64,000 nt of DNA from Pelagicoccus sp. SDUM812002. GTDB taxonomy: Bacteria; Verrucomicrobiota; Verrucomicrobiia; Opitutales; Opitutaceae. Under the pieces are notes generated by a model. The model ran no database searches. It saw nothing but the letters and a program-made list of their open reading frames with translations, and had not been told where the DNA came from. The stretch covers positions 124,001 through 188,000 of the forward strand of contig NZ_JARXHX010000005.1 of NCBI RefSeq assembly GCF_031127835.1, written 5' to 3'. A program made the position numbers and the translations under genes. Positions 1-8,256 of the stretch are shown here, one piece after another. Every line of letters begins with the position of its first letter. Position 1 is the first letter of the stretch.

Positions 1-122
1 TCTTGAATGTCAGACACTTTGGAGTTGGGAATTTCGCCGGGATAAAGCGGAATGACTTCTTGAGCTCTGACCGTAAACGTAGCTAGGCACAGTAAAGTGA
101 TGAAAGTGTATATGTGTTTCAT
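1..122 (-). CDS. Secreted alpha/beta hydrolase-like protein (5' end only)
   Basis: Read on the minus strand, an ATG at 122 opens a frame that runs off the window edge. It encodes a short lysine-containing N-terminus, a hydrophobic stretch and an Ala-Gln junction, which is a typical signal peptide. The next residues, EVIPLYPGEIPNSK, resemble the mature N-terminus of secreted alpha/beta-hydrolase esterases (acetyl-xylan-esterase or BD-FAE type) common in Verrucomicrobiota and Planctomycetota, where an 'IPLWPGxAPG'-like strand opens the domain. Only about 40 codons are visible, so the catalytic part cannot be checked and the family call is an inference from this one motif. Confidence 0.5.
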   Translation of the reverse strand, partial: MKHIYTFITLLCLATFTVRAQEVIPLYPGEIPNSKVSDIQ

Positions 123-435
123 GGTTCGTATATAAGAGGTTTGATTTCTGGGGGGGGTAAGGTTCAGTCAATGAGAAGCGTTTGAATTGATTTCAGGGAG
201 GTGTCAAATTTCGGGTTTCGTGTGGATGTATCCAAAAATGAAAACATGAGTGAGAGTAAGAAATTGTTCTTGGCTCTCTTGCATCCTTAAAGTGGAGGAG
301 CCTTGTTTTATATCGGTGGTGTGTCGGCTTTGCTACACTCGCTTGGGCTGCTTTCCGACAACTGCATTAGAATGTGCGCACGCTCCCTGGCTTTTACCGC
401 GTCCCGTAGTATCGCCTCGACCGTAGAATATCTTG
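123..435. other. Gene-free stretch between hydrolase and TetR genes
   Basis: It holds the upstream region of the minus-strand hydrolase and the 3' side of the convergently placed regulator. A run of eight G (150-157) stands out. No gene, RNA or clear terminator was seen; the short plus-strand frame at 303-488 has no coding character. Confidence 0.4.
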
Positions 436-1062
436 TTAAGGGTCTAGACCAGTGTCCGATTTGTCGGTCTGCACTCGAGCAGCACTAAGGATGGCATTGA
501 CCATTCCGCGTGAAAAACCGGCAAGTCTCTCGAGCCGGTCTTCAGCTCGAGCCTTCGTCCATAACGCATAGACCACTCCCATCAAATGCTCCGCAAGGCT
601 AGTGACGTCTGCTTTGGTGTTCAGCTCGCCAGTACTCTTTGCTTCGTCCAGCCGCGATTCAAACCAGCCTTCGATGTAAGCTGTGTAATGGGAGAGCGCT
701 TTTGCGATCTCAGGGCGATCGGGGGCAATTTCCATTTGAGCATTCATGAGAAAACAGCCGCGCCGCGATTCGTCGTTTGAAAGCCCTTCAGCTAGTATTT
801 CGAAGTAGCTCGAGATTTGGCCGAGGTAGGTGTCTGCTTCTTCCGCTTTGGTGTGGAGGCTCGCCATCGATTGGCCGTAGCGGTGCACGCATTCCATGAA
901 CAGGCCATCCTTGTTGCCATAAGAGGCGTACAGGCTTCCCGCCAATACTCCCGTCGCTTCTGTCAGATCCTTTATGGATACGCCGCGATAGCCGCGCTCC
1001 CAAAAGAGCTCAGTCGCTCGTTCGAGGGTCTCCTCGCGGCAATGTTTCATTGGTCTGGCCAT
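436..1062 (-). CDS. TetR/AcrR family transcriptional regulator
   Basis: 208-residue one-domain repressor, normal for the family. Residues 10-55 form the DNA-binding three-helix unit (ATELFWERGYRGVSIKDL, then GSLYASYGNKDGLF, the recognition-helix signature of TetR proteins). The remainder is a helical ligand-binding domain of the TetR_C type found in regulators that sit beside oxidoreductases. It is divergent from the SDR gene at 1183, with a 120-base gap holding three palindromes. By analogy with the family it probably represses that gene and itself and is released by a small hydrophobic or electrophilic ligand. The ligand is not predictable from the sequence. An alternative start is the second Met at 1050. 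Confidence 0.9.
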   Translation of the reverse strand: MARPMKHCREETLERATELFWERGYRGVSIKDLTEATGVLAGSLYASYGNKDGLFMECVHRYGQSMASLHTKAEEADTYLGQISSYFEILAEGLSNDESRRGCFLMNAQMEIAPDRPEIAKALSHYTAYIEGWFESRLDEAKSTGELNTKADVTSLAEHLMGVVYALWTKARAEDRLERLAGFSRGMVNAILSAARVQTDKSDTGLDP

Positions 1063-1083
1063 TGAATGGAAACCTTAGGGTTT

Positions 1084-1099
1084 TTGAGCGATCGTTCAA
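1084..1099. promoter_or_regulatory. Palindromic operator candidate 1 (TetR/SDR)
   Basis: TTGAGCGATCGTTCAA is an inverted repeat with a single mismatched pair, 22 bases upstream of the TetR start and in the promoter space of the divergent SDR gene. It shares the CGTTCAA half-site with the palindrome at 1128-1137. Confidence 0.55.
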
Positions 1100-1102
1100 T
1101 CA

Positions 1103-1117
1103 AATTGCCCGGCAATT
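1103..1117. promoter_or_regulatory. Palindrome AATTGCC-C-GGCAATT
   Basis: Perfect 7-base inverted repeat around a single central C, lying midway between the two CGTTCAA-type palindromes. It may belong to the same control region. Confidence 0.4.
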
Positions 1118-1127
1118 CGTTTATGAG

Positions 1128-1137
1128 TGAACGTTCA
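1128..1137. promoter_or_regulatory. Palindromic operator candidate 2 (TetR/SDR)
   Basis: TGAACGTTCA is a perfect 10-base palindrome about 45 bases upstream of the SDR start. It shares the half-site with the palindrome at 1084-1099, so a pair of TetR sites is plausible. Confidence 0.5.
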
Positions 1138-1182
1138 ATAATAAGTCGTTTAACACCTAAACATTACAGAGCTGGAAACACC

Positions 1183-1929
1183 ATGAGCCTACCTATCAAA
1201 AACTCAGTCGCATTCGTCACTGGCAGTAACCGCGGCATCGGGCGCGCTATCGTCGAAGCCCTGCTGGAACGCGGCGCGAAAAAGGTCTACGCTGCCGCCC
1301 GCAATATATCTTCTCTAGACAGCCTTGCATCCTCACATCCCGGTCGCGTCGTGCCCGTCGCGTTAGACGTGACCAACGCTGATCAAATCACCGACGTGCA
1401 AAAAATCGCGCCAGACGTTAATCTCTTAGTTAACAATGCCGGTTACGCTGTGATGAAGGACACCTTTGCGGTTTCAGATGAGGATGCCCGAGCCCTGTTT
1501 GAGATCAATTATTGGGGACCATTCAATCTTACCCGTGCCTTCGCCCCTGCCATCGTAGAAAACGGCGGCGGAATCATCGTAAACATCGCCAGTGTAGTCG
1601 CTTTGACGAACTTCCCGTTCGTAAGCTCCTACAGCGATTCGAAGGCCGCCGTTCATTCACTCGTATCCGGAACGCGCTTACAGCTCGCCGATAAAGGCGT
1701 GACGGTCATGGGCGTGTACCCTGGACCTGTTGACACGGATATGGCCAAGGATGTGCCAATGGAGAAATCATCTCCACAGGACGTTGCTGCCGAGATCCTC
1801 GATGGAATCGAGTCGGGGGCCGACGAGGTATTTCCTGATCCGTTTGCCAAAACTTTCGCCGCCGCATATTTCGCCGGTCACAAGGCCTTGGAACTGCAAG
1901 TCGCCGCATCGGCCGCGCAAGAGGCCTGA
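1183..1929 (+). CDS. Short-chain dehydrogenase/reductase (SDR)
   Basis: 248 residues, the classical SDR size. The NAD(P)-binding glycine motif TGSNRGIG lies at about residues 13-20, the NNAG motif near 88, a catalytic Ser on the strand before the active site, and the catalytic YxxxK as YSDSK near 150. The frame is open further upstream (to 1066), but the ATG at 1183 begins MSLPIKNSVAFVTG, which is where SDR domains start, and it leaves the operator palindromes outside the gene. Divergent from the TetR gene and followed by a terminator, so it is probably a single-gene unit induced when the repressor lets go. Substrate unknown. Confidence 0.9.
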   Translation: MSLPIKNSVAFVTGSNRGIGRAIVEALLERGAKKVYAAARNISSLDSLASSHPGRVVPVALDVTNADQITDVQKIAPDVNLLVNNAGYAVMKDTFAVSDEDARALFEINYWGPFNLTRAFAPAIVENGGGIIVNIASVVALTNFPFVSSYSDSKAAVHSLVSGTRLQLADKGVTVMGVYPGPVDTDMAKDVPMEKSSPQDVAAEILDGIESGADEVFPDPFAKTFAAAYFAGHKALELQVAASAAQEA

Positions 1930-1953
1930 ATATTGTAAGAAAGTTACGAATAC

Positions 1954-1985
1954 AAGACGAGCGATATACTGCTCGTCTTTTTTCT
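1954..1985 (+). terminator. Intrinsic terminator after SDR gene
   Basis: Nine-base perfect stem AAGACGAGC / GCTCGTCTT with an 8-base loop, followed by a T-run, 25 bases after the SDR stop codon. Confidence 0.85.
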
Positions 1986-2116
1986 TCTCCGTATAGCGGT
2001 TGACGTTAGGTAAGATTGCTTTCGAGCATCGATCCCTTTTGTCCACCTCATTTAATTTAACGCCTCCGTCGCAAGGGTGGGTTGCGTCTTTGGCCCTCTT
2101 TTGCTGTAGTCGAACC

Positions 2117-2944
2117 ATGTCTGCACCTTTGCTCTACGAATCGCACTCTCACACTCCCTTGTGCAAGCACGCGGTGGGTATGCCTACCGATTACGCGGCG
2201 GTGGCCGAGGCGAGGGGATTGCGGGGCATCACTTTGACCTGCCATTGCCCGTTGCCTGATGGCTTTTCGGCGGGTGTGCGGATGAGCCCCGAGCAGTACG
2301 AAGAATACGTGGCGATGGTTTACGAGGCTCGCGACGAATACGCGGGTCGCGTCGATGTGCGGCTTGGCCTCGAAAGCGATTACTACCCCGGCGTGGAGCC
2401 TTGGTTGGAAAAGCTCCACGCCCGGTACCCCCTCAATCATGTGCTCGGTTCGGTGCATCCTCAGGTGCCCGATTACGTGGCTATCTATTTTAACGGTGAC
2501 CCTTTTGACTACCAACAGACCTATTTCGATCACCTGGCGCTGGCTGCTGAATCTGGGCTCTACGACACCTTGGCACATCCCGATCTGATTAAAAACGAAT
2601 CGCCCGAAGACTGGGACTTGACCCGCATTCTGCCCTACATCCAGCGATCTCTCGATCGTATCGCGGCGACGGGCGTGGCCATGGAGCTCAATACTAGCGG
2701 CCGGTACAAGCGCATCCCTGAGTTTAACCCCAATCCGACGATGCTCGGCCTCATGCGAGAGCGTGGCATCCCCGTGGTGCTCGGCGCCGATGCGCATCAA
2801 CCAGAGCGCGTGGCCGAAGGTTATGAAGACGCTATGGAAACCCTCCAAGTCGCCGGTTACAGCGACATCAGTTTTTTCTTGGATCGCAAACGCCAGACCG
2901 TCGCCATCAGCGATGCGCTCGCGTCACTGAAAAGCTTGGAATAA
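2117..2944 (+). CDS. hisK: PHP-domain histidinol-phosphatase
   Basis: 275-residue PHP-family phosphoesterase, the size of HisK-type histidinol phosphatases (histidine biosynthesis, L-histidinol phosphate to L-histidinol). Metal-binding motifs are visible: ESHSHTPLCKHA at the N-terminus (motif I, H-x-H), GLESDYYP, a His at GSVHP, LAHPDL, and GADAHQPERV near the C-terminus. The frame extends back to 2000, but the ATG at 2117 gives the normal N-terminus. No other his genes lie nearby. PHP proteins also include polymerase-associated and other phosphatases; the spacing of motifs fits HisK best. Confidence 0.85.
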   Translation: MSAPLLYESHSHTPLCKHAVGMPTDYAAVAEARGLRGITLTCHCPLPDGFSAGVRMSPEQYEEYVAMVYEARDEYAGRVDVRLGLESDYYPGVEPWLEKLHARYPLNHVLGSVHPQVPDYVAIYFNGDPFDYQQTYFDHLALAAESGLYDTLAHPDLIKNESPEDWDLTRILPYIQRSLDRIAATGVAMELNTSGRYKRIPEFNPNPTMLGLMRERGIPVVLGADAHQPERVAEGYEDAMETLQVAGYSDISFFLDRKRQTVAISDALASLKSLE

Positions 2945-2950
2945 AACAGG

Positions 2951-2971
2951 AACCCCAAACGAGGGGCTCCA
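2951..2971 (+). terminator. Possible weak terminator after hisK
   Basis: GGAACCCC / GGGGCTCC (one G-U type pair) with a short loop lies just after the stop codon, but no T-run follows. Confidence 0.3.
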
Positions 2972-3034
2972 TGAGGTATCGAGGGCAGGAGAAGATTGAA
3001 GGAAGTCGGATGGATGCTTGGATCTTTGCGAGTG

Positions 3035-3094
3035 CTCGGTACTGCTTCGTGCGCGAGACGCTGTCAGCGTGATCGCTCGCGACTGGCTACCGAG
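3035..3094. repeat. Nested inverted-repeat element
   Basis: Three nested perfect stems: CTCGGTA/TACCGAG (3035-3041 with 3088-3094), CGCGAG/CTCGCG (3052-3057 with 3076-3081) and ACGCT/AGCGT (3058-3062 with 3066-3070). It lies in the 220-base gap between two converging genes. It could be a REP/MITE-like relic or a transcript-end structure. Confidence 0.55.
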
Positions 3095-3167
3095 GGTCGA
3101 AGTGACGACACCTCAAGGAGCGAAGCGAAATAACTCTGCTCCCAATATCATCGATTAGCTTCGTTCG

Positions 3168-4805
3168 CTAGTGGCTAATACGCCGCGAGTATTCAGTGGC
3201 GAGACGAGATCTGTCTACGGAGTCTAGACTTCCTTCCTCCAAGGGGAGACGGTCGGAGAAGAAGATATCCAGTATGATACTTGTCTCTTCGCAATGGGCC
3301 GCTGTCTGTAGTAGCTGCGCCTTGAATCGAGACTCTTCTATGCCCCGTTTGGGGGTGTCGCCGAATTCCGTCTCGATGACTACGCCGGCCCGGGTTTTAC
3401 CGTTTTTGGTGAGACCTATAACGATTGCTCGCTTAACGCGTGGATGGCGATTGAATACGATTTCGCACCGCGTGGGACAGAACCCACCGAAGCTCGAGGA
3501 GATGATGTCGCGTTTGCTACCGCAGTACCAGAGGCGGCCTTGTCTGTCGAAAAACCCAAGTTCGCCGGATCGGTTCCAGCAATTTCGATCGCTCAAAGGA
3601 GCGTAGTCTTGGTTGGCAACCGAGATCTCGCCAACATCGGTGGCTGCTTCTGGCTCCTCCTTCCAGCGAATCGCTTTGCTCGACACTATGGAAATTTGCA
3701 GGCCAGGTAGGGGCTCCCCGATATAGACTCCTCTGAAGTCTTTTAGGGACTGTTTTCGCTCGTTTCTTCGCTCCCATATCCGCGAGGCGATGAACGGGTT
3801 TCTGAAGGAGCCGAAAATCAGATTCATGGAAACGTTTGGCAAGGCAGCCTTGATTGTATCCAAACTACAGTCACAGAGATGCGAGCCTCGGATCAAGGCT
3901 TGGAACGAAACGGATCGGGAAAAGTCTTTGCTTATGGCCAGCCTTGAAACCTTCCTCCAGAAAAGAGCATCGCCTGAAACGAGTTCCAAATTAAAGCGCT
4001 CGACTGCTTTCATGACAGACTTGGCGGATTGGAGGGAACTGTTCGAGATCTGTTCGACCACGATCAAGCTGGTCAGTCCGGCGGCGGGAAACAAAATCGC
4101 TTCCAGCAGGTTGCCCGCTAGACCGCGGTCTCCGCCTTTCAGGCCAAACCAATCTTTGTAAAGGGAGGCGAGGCGCCCGAGTTGCTCCTGTCCGAAACTG
4201 GCTGCATCGCAGCGGTGGCCGTCAGTCTTCAACAAGGTTAAGTGGACTTCCTGTTGCCAAAAGGTGGAGCGAGCTTTGAGAGAGCGTATCACGGATCCGA
4301 CCCGAGCGTGCGGGTCTTCTACCTCGATCCGGTTGAGGCTGCCGCTTGATCGACCGCCAATGAACTTTGAATAGGTGAGCTTGCTGCTCGTCCCTATCAT
4401 GTGTGCGGGTTCTCGTTTCTGGACTTCTTTGTATCCGACTTTCCAATTAAACTCTGGGTCGAGGATGACGGCTTGGGCTCCGATTTTGAAGAGAGCGTAG
4501 CTTACCGCTACAAAGCTTAAGCTGTAGGGAAGCCAGACGACCACGATGTTGCCTTTTTTGACGCCGCGATTGGAGAGGTAGTTAACCCAAGCGTTTTGCT
4601 CCAACACGAGATCGTGAAAAGCGAGGGAGCGAAAATTGTCCCCAATCTCCTCAATCTCTGGATGAGGTAGGATGAGGGCTGCGTCCGACCGGAGGAGACG
4701 GGCTTTCTCCTCAAGCATGAGCGAGAGGTTTTGCGGGATGTCGGCGTCGAATTGCCAACTAAGCTGCGCTGACTTCGAACGGTCGGAGATCTGGGCTAGA
4801 GGCAT
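3168..4805 (-). CDS. Degenerate OleC-like AMP-dependent acyl ligase
   Basis: 545 residues, the length of OleC-type acyl-AMP/beta-lactone synthetases. The C-terminal half matches that family in order: the stretch around GEPLPGLQISIVSSKAIRW (363-381), GEISV (392-396), then NRSGELGFFDRQGRLWYCGS (411-430) and the CEIVFNRHPRVKRAIVIGL region (447-465). The ATP-binding Ser/Thr/Gly-rich loop expected near residue 190 (TSGSTGxPKG) is replaced by LLKTDGHRCDAASF. The aromatic YGxTE motif is replaced by IFGSFRNPF (330-338), and the conserved GD of the hinge region reads GE. These changes suggest it cannot adenylate in the usual way. No oleB or oleD partner lies in the window. The call as a family relative is firm; loss of activity is an inference. 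Confidence 0.7.
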   Translation of the reverse strand: MPLAQISDRSKSAQLSWQFDADIPQNLSLMLEEKARLLRSDAALILPHPEIEEIGDNFRSLAFHDLVLEQNAWVNYLSNRGVKKGNIVVVWLPYSLSFVAVSYALFKIGAQAVILDPEFNWKVGYKEVQKREPAHMIGTSSKLTYSKFIGGRSSGSLNRIEVEDPHARVGSVIRSLKARSTFWQQEVHLTLLKTDGHRCDAASFGQEQLGRLASLYKDWFGLKGGDRGLAGNLLEAILFPAAGLTSLIVVEQISNSSLQSAKSVMKAVERFNLELVSGDALFWRKVSRLAISKDFSRSVSFQALIRGSHLCDCSLDTIKAALPNVSMNLIFGSFRNPFIASRIWERRNERKQSLKDFRGVYIGEPLPGLQISIVSSKAIRWKEEPEAATDVGEISVANQDYAPLSDRNCWNRSGELGFFDRQGRLWYCGSKRDIISSSFGGFCPTRCEIVFNRHPRVKRAIVIGLTKNGKTRAGVVIETEFGDTPKRGIEESRFKAQLLQTAAHCEETSIILDIFFSDRLPLEEGSLDSVDRSRLATEYSRRISH

Positions 4806-5164
4806 ATATTCGTAATTTAACTACACAATTTTGCACGAACCTTAAACTAGAAACCAAGAAATGGATACCAAAAACTTTACAATTAATTTAAGATCTGATC
4901 ACCACCTGATGGCTTTTCAAAAGACTCGGTCAGAGAAGTCGAGTCAGACCCTAATCTTTTAATTCGGGGTTGTGTACGATGTCGCAACGCTCGGCACGGT
5001 ACGTGGGGCTCCCGGCATGAGGCTGGGGTCTCTTCCTTTGTGGGGGTACTGCAATAGTTAAGAGCTGCTCCGTTTTGCTCTTCCCGCCTCATGTAGGGCG
5101 TTCTTTTACATTTTGTTAAAGGATGTTTCCTTGGATTGTTAGTTTGCTTTTCGATGATAGAGGA
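4806..5164. other. Gene-free stretch upstream of OleC-like and HExxH genes
   Basis: Divergent promoter space. Around 4976-4996 the sequence CGATGTCGCAACGCTCGG resembles CGGATGTCGCTGCGCTCGG in the transposase relic (12098-12116), and GGTCTCTTCC near 5030 recalls the dispersed repeat family. Both similarities are short. No RNA gene seen. Confidence 0.35.
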
Positions 5165-6130
5165 ATGGGCCTTCTTCCTTCACGCGATGCGATCAGGCAA
5201 ACCGCACTGCTGTGCATTTCGTTAATCAGCGTCGCGCTGTCCTCGCAGGCGCAGCTGTCGGCTGCTGATGCTGAGATCGGCTCAAGTGGGATTTCGATAT
5301 CTGGGCCTTGTTACGAGTCGCAAAGAGATCGATTTTTCGTATCTGCCTTGAGGACTGGTAGTGTTTGTTATCGGGATGCGGTGGTGGCTAGCTACGGGAG
5401 AGAAGTCTTGAGCGAAGAACTGTGGGCAGCGAAGCAGGCCTGGCGTGAGGAAATGTCAGGACTCGGATTTGTTTTCCGGTCCGATTATGGGACTTGGGAA
5501 AACCGGGTTTCGTTGGAGAGCGTTGAAATGGCTCCAGGGAGCCGTGGCCACGGCGAGCTGTTGGCCGAGTACGAGGCGTTGAGCAACCGGATCCGTCTTT
5601 CACCGGCGGCGCTGGGAACCACGCTGCTTCACGAGGCGGGGCACTCTTTGCAGCGCAAAGCGATATGTGGGGATGCTCGGGGCTCGCGGCCGCGTGAGTG
5701 GATTGTTTCCAAAATCCCCAGCGAGGGGCTCGGAGGCACGTCCACACGGCTGATCGAACAATACCGCTACCTATCGTCGCAGGATGAATTCGAGGTTCGG
5801 TTGCAAGATTTGAATCGTGCCTTTGCCAGCCTATTGGGAAGGGGCCCCATCCTAGACGAGCTGGATACCTTGCGAGCATTGGCTGTTATTGGAGTACCCC
5901 TCGAGCGCGAAGAGGTTCGCAAGGCTTTCGACTCGGTCGGGCGAGATTTTAGAGAAAGGACCTTTGACGTGTTTACAAGTACGTCCGTATCGCAGGTTAC
6001 CGAGGAGCTTGAGGCATTCCCGGATGCTCGGGACTTGGTGGTTCTGCGGCGACTCGCGTTGAAGATTGAGGCGTCGGCTTGGCCCCGTCTTTTGGCTAAG
6101 ATTTTGTTCGAAGCGCCAGGGCACTTGTAG
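5165..6130 (+). CDS. Secreted protein with HExxH zinc-protease motif
   Basis: About 321 residues. An N-terminal hydrophobic stretch (TALLCISLISVALSSQAQ) is a signal peptide, so the protein is exported. Near the middle TTLLHEAGHSLQ gives the HExxH zinc site of gluzincin/metzincin-type peptidases; the Glu-containing segment SSQDEFEVRLQDLNRAF, about 45 residues later, could supply the third ligand. No known family was recognised. The frame begins at 5123, but the Met at 5165 places the signal peptide closer to the N-terminus. It stands alone between gene-free stretches. Confidence 0.65.
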   Translation: MGLLPSRDAIRQTALLCISLISVALSSQAQLSAADAEIGSSGISISGPCYESQRDRFFVSALRTGSVCYRDAVVASYGREVLSEELWAAKQAWREEMSGLGFVFRSDYGTWENRVSLESVEMAPGSRGHGELLAEYEALSNRIRLSPAALGTTLLHEAGHSLQRKAICGDARGSRPREWIVSKIPSEGLGGTSTRLIEQYRYLSSQDEFEVRLQDLNRAFASLLGRGPILDELDTLRALAVIGVPLEREEVRKAFDSVGRDFRERTFDVFTSTSVSQVTEELEAFPDARDLVVLRRLALKIEASAWPRLLAKILFEAPGHL

Positions 6131-6508
6131 CGGAGCGCATTCGCTCATGCCGGTACAGGAGGATTTCGGCGCAGGGAAGGGCGAAGGTGCGGCTACATTC
6201 GTCGGTTGTTTGGTGCTCGGCTGACCGTATTTTGCATAGCTCGCGGTAATCTACGCTTCCTCCGTCAGCTTGAGCGAGGTTCCGGTTGATGCAAAACGCT
6301 AACTAAGGCTGTGCGCACCGCATGGGTTTGGGTTTTCTCTACAGCGGAACATTTTAAAGCAGAAATGTAAGATGCTCATAATGAGTTAGCTACGGAATGT
6401 GAGCCATAGTTGGCATGGTGTTAGCGATATAGCGTTCATACTACCGAAAGGGTGGTTAACCAACTATAACAACCCTAACTAACAGGTGAAACCTGAGAGA
6501 AATAAATT
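6131..6508. other. Gene-free stretch upstream of PRC/BON gene
   Basis: Long leader region of about 380 bases. No gene, tRNA or clear hairpin terminator. The AT-rich part after 6350 probably holds the promoter of the downstream gene, but no confident -35/-10 pair could be assigned. Confidence 0.35.
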
Positions 6509-7762
6509 ATGAAGAACAAAAAAATAACAAGTATAGCATTGGCAATTTTGACGGGAAGCGTATCGCAGATCGCGTTCGCCGCGAAAGACAGCAAGGATAT
6601 GAATCACGATAAGGACACTACCATGTCCTCGACGAAGGAAGTAACGCGCATCGCTGAAGATCGTGTTGACGAGCTGACGACTGCGAGCGACCTGATTGGC
6701 TCTTCAGTCTATGACAAAAATGGCGACAAAATCGGTGACATAAAAGACGTTAGCTTTGGCCGTAATGTTATGGCCTCGATGTCGAACGATCGCCATTCTT
6801 GGAACTCGGACTCGAATTCCATGAACAAAAGTGATTCTCAAACATCATCCCACATGGACCGCGACAGTACTGGTCATATGGATACCCAGAGCAGACAAGC
6901 GAGCAGTTCTGAATCCTACGCGAGTCAGGAAAAGAGCAGGGGCGACAAGGACAAGCAGTCCGACAGTTCCTCATGGGATTCTGACAACAGCGACCGTCGG
7001 GATGAAATGGCTACGGCAAGCAAGCAAGCGAGCATTCCCGAATCGTATGCGAACCAAGACAGAAACTCGGATAGCAGCTCCTGGAACTCTACCGATTCGA
7101 GCGACAGCAGCTCGGGAGACGTTGAAATGAATAACAGACAGGCCAGCCGCTCAGAGTCTTATGCAAGCCAAAATCAGAATTCTTCCAGCCAAAACCGAGA
7201 GAACAGAAACAGCCAGAACTGGGAGAACAGAAACAGCGACACGGTGAGCAACGAGTCGAGCCAGATGATGTCCAATCGCCCCGAAGCGGTTGTGTTTATA
7301 TCAGTAGGCGGAGTGTTCGGTATCGGAGACGACCTCGTTCAGGTCCCCGCCAAACAGATCACTTACGACTCGTCCGAAGAACGCTTCGTGCTACAAGGGC
7401 ACTCTGTGGATGAGGTGACGAGCATCGCTCAGAAGGGTCAATCGAACTTCGATGAGAACGACTATTATGCCGATAACTGGTACGAGTATAACATGTACGG
7501 TACCTACGGTTATCCATATGGATCTGAAACGGTCCGCGGGATGCGTGACTTCGGCTCTGATGAGGAGACGATCCGCGATGCGTTTCAAAATGACAGCACC
7601 CTTTCGTCCGCCTCTACTTCTATTCAGATCAACGAGAAAAACGACGAGATCGTCCTGAAGGGTACTGTGCGAAGCGAATCGCTAAAGCAACGTGCCGAAG
7701 AACTGGCGAAGCGAGAAACGACGCTAGACGTCACCAACAATATCAAGGTCAAAAGCGACTAG
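6509..7762 (+). CDS. Secreted PRC-barrel/BON protein with repeat-rich insert
   Basis: 417 residues. Signal peptide at 1-24 (ALAILTGSVSQIAFA then AK). Residues 56-84 (DLIGSSVYDKNGDKIGDIKDV) are the first half of a PRC barrel; the second half (EAVVFISVGGVFGIGDDLVQVPAKQI) resumes only near residue 264. Between them lies about 175 residues rich in Ser, Asn, Asp and Gln with three imperfect repeats of the type RQAS-x-x-ESYASQ. The C-terminus (about 350-417) is a BON domain (DEETIRDAFQNDS then EIVLKGTVRSESLKQRAEELA). PRC/BON proteins are periplasmic or envelope stress proteins that bind surfaces or lipids. A terminator follows, so it is a single-gene unit. Confidence 0.8.
   Translation: MKNKKITSIALAILTGSVSQIAFAAKDSKDMNHDKDTTMSSTKEVTRIAEDRVDELTTASDLIGSSVYDKNGDKIGDIKDVSFGRNVMASMSNDRHSWNSDSNSMNKSDSQTSSHMDRDSTGHMDTQSRQASSSESYASQEKSRGDKDKQSDSSSWDSDNSDRRDEMATASKQASIPESYANQDRNSDSSSWNSTDSSDSSSGDVEMNNRQASRSESYASQNQNSSSQNRENRNSQNWENRNSDTVSNESSQMMSNRPEAVVFISVGGVFGIGDDLVQVPAKQITYDSSEERFVLQGHSVDEVTSIAQKGQSNFDENDYYADNWYEYNMYGTYGYPYGSETVRGMRDFGSDEETIRDAFQNDSTLSSASTSIQINEKNDEIVLKGTVRSESLKQRAEELAKRETTLDVTNNIKVKSD
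6885..7185 (+). repeat. Coding repeat in Ser/Asn-rich insert
   Basis: Three protein-level repeats: SRQASSSESYASQ, SKQASIPESYANQ and NRQASRSESYASQ, separated by 30-60 residue low-complexity spacers. The DNA of the repeats has diverged, so they are not recent copies. Confidence 0.7.
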
Positions 7763-7800
7763 CGTAGCCGAGCGGCTCACTCTTCGACACTTTTTTACGC

Positions 7801-7836
7801 AATCTGCGACTGGGCTATGCCGGTCGCGGATTTTTT
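7801..7836 (+). terminator. Intrinsic terminator after PRC/BON gene
   Basis: AATCTGCGAC / GTCGCGGATT stem with one wobble pair, 11-base loop and a T6 tail, 38 bases after the stop codon. Confidence 0.85.
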
Positions 7837-8256
7837 ATGTAGTTATGAGTTACATACGTCAGCGCGCCGCGTATATTGTTTGGACTGTCCATGCGGTAAA
7901 GCACAGCAACGAAATGGATTATTGCGCTCTTTTTGGCGTGGGCGCCGACGACTCCTAATCGAATTGCTGTGCCGGGGTTATCTGACGGCGGTAGACGAGA
8001 AAATAGATGAAAACTGCTTACAGAGATCATCTGTTTATGCCCTTCCTTTGCTAAAAGTCCGTCCAAGCTTAATAAGCTGCTTTTTAGCGTTTGGCATCCG
8101 ATTTGCAGGCATGCTATTACCCTCGGTGTGCCTGTAGGACCTTTTGGAGCATCTTGGGAGAAAAACCAAATGATCCAAGCAGCTTTTTCGAGCAAATATT
8201 TGACCAACAACTCAGAACTCATTTCACAACAATAAAAACCCAATAACGATACTGTC
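7837..8256. other. Gene-free stretch upstream of yceI
   Basis: About 420 bases. A minus-strand frame covers it (7815-8306) but overlaps the start of the next gene and has no recognisable protein features. Nothing else seen. Confidence 0.35.
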
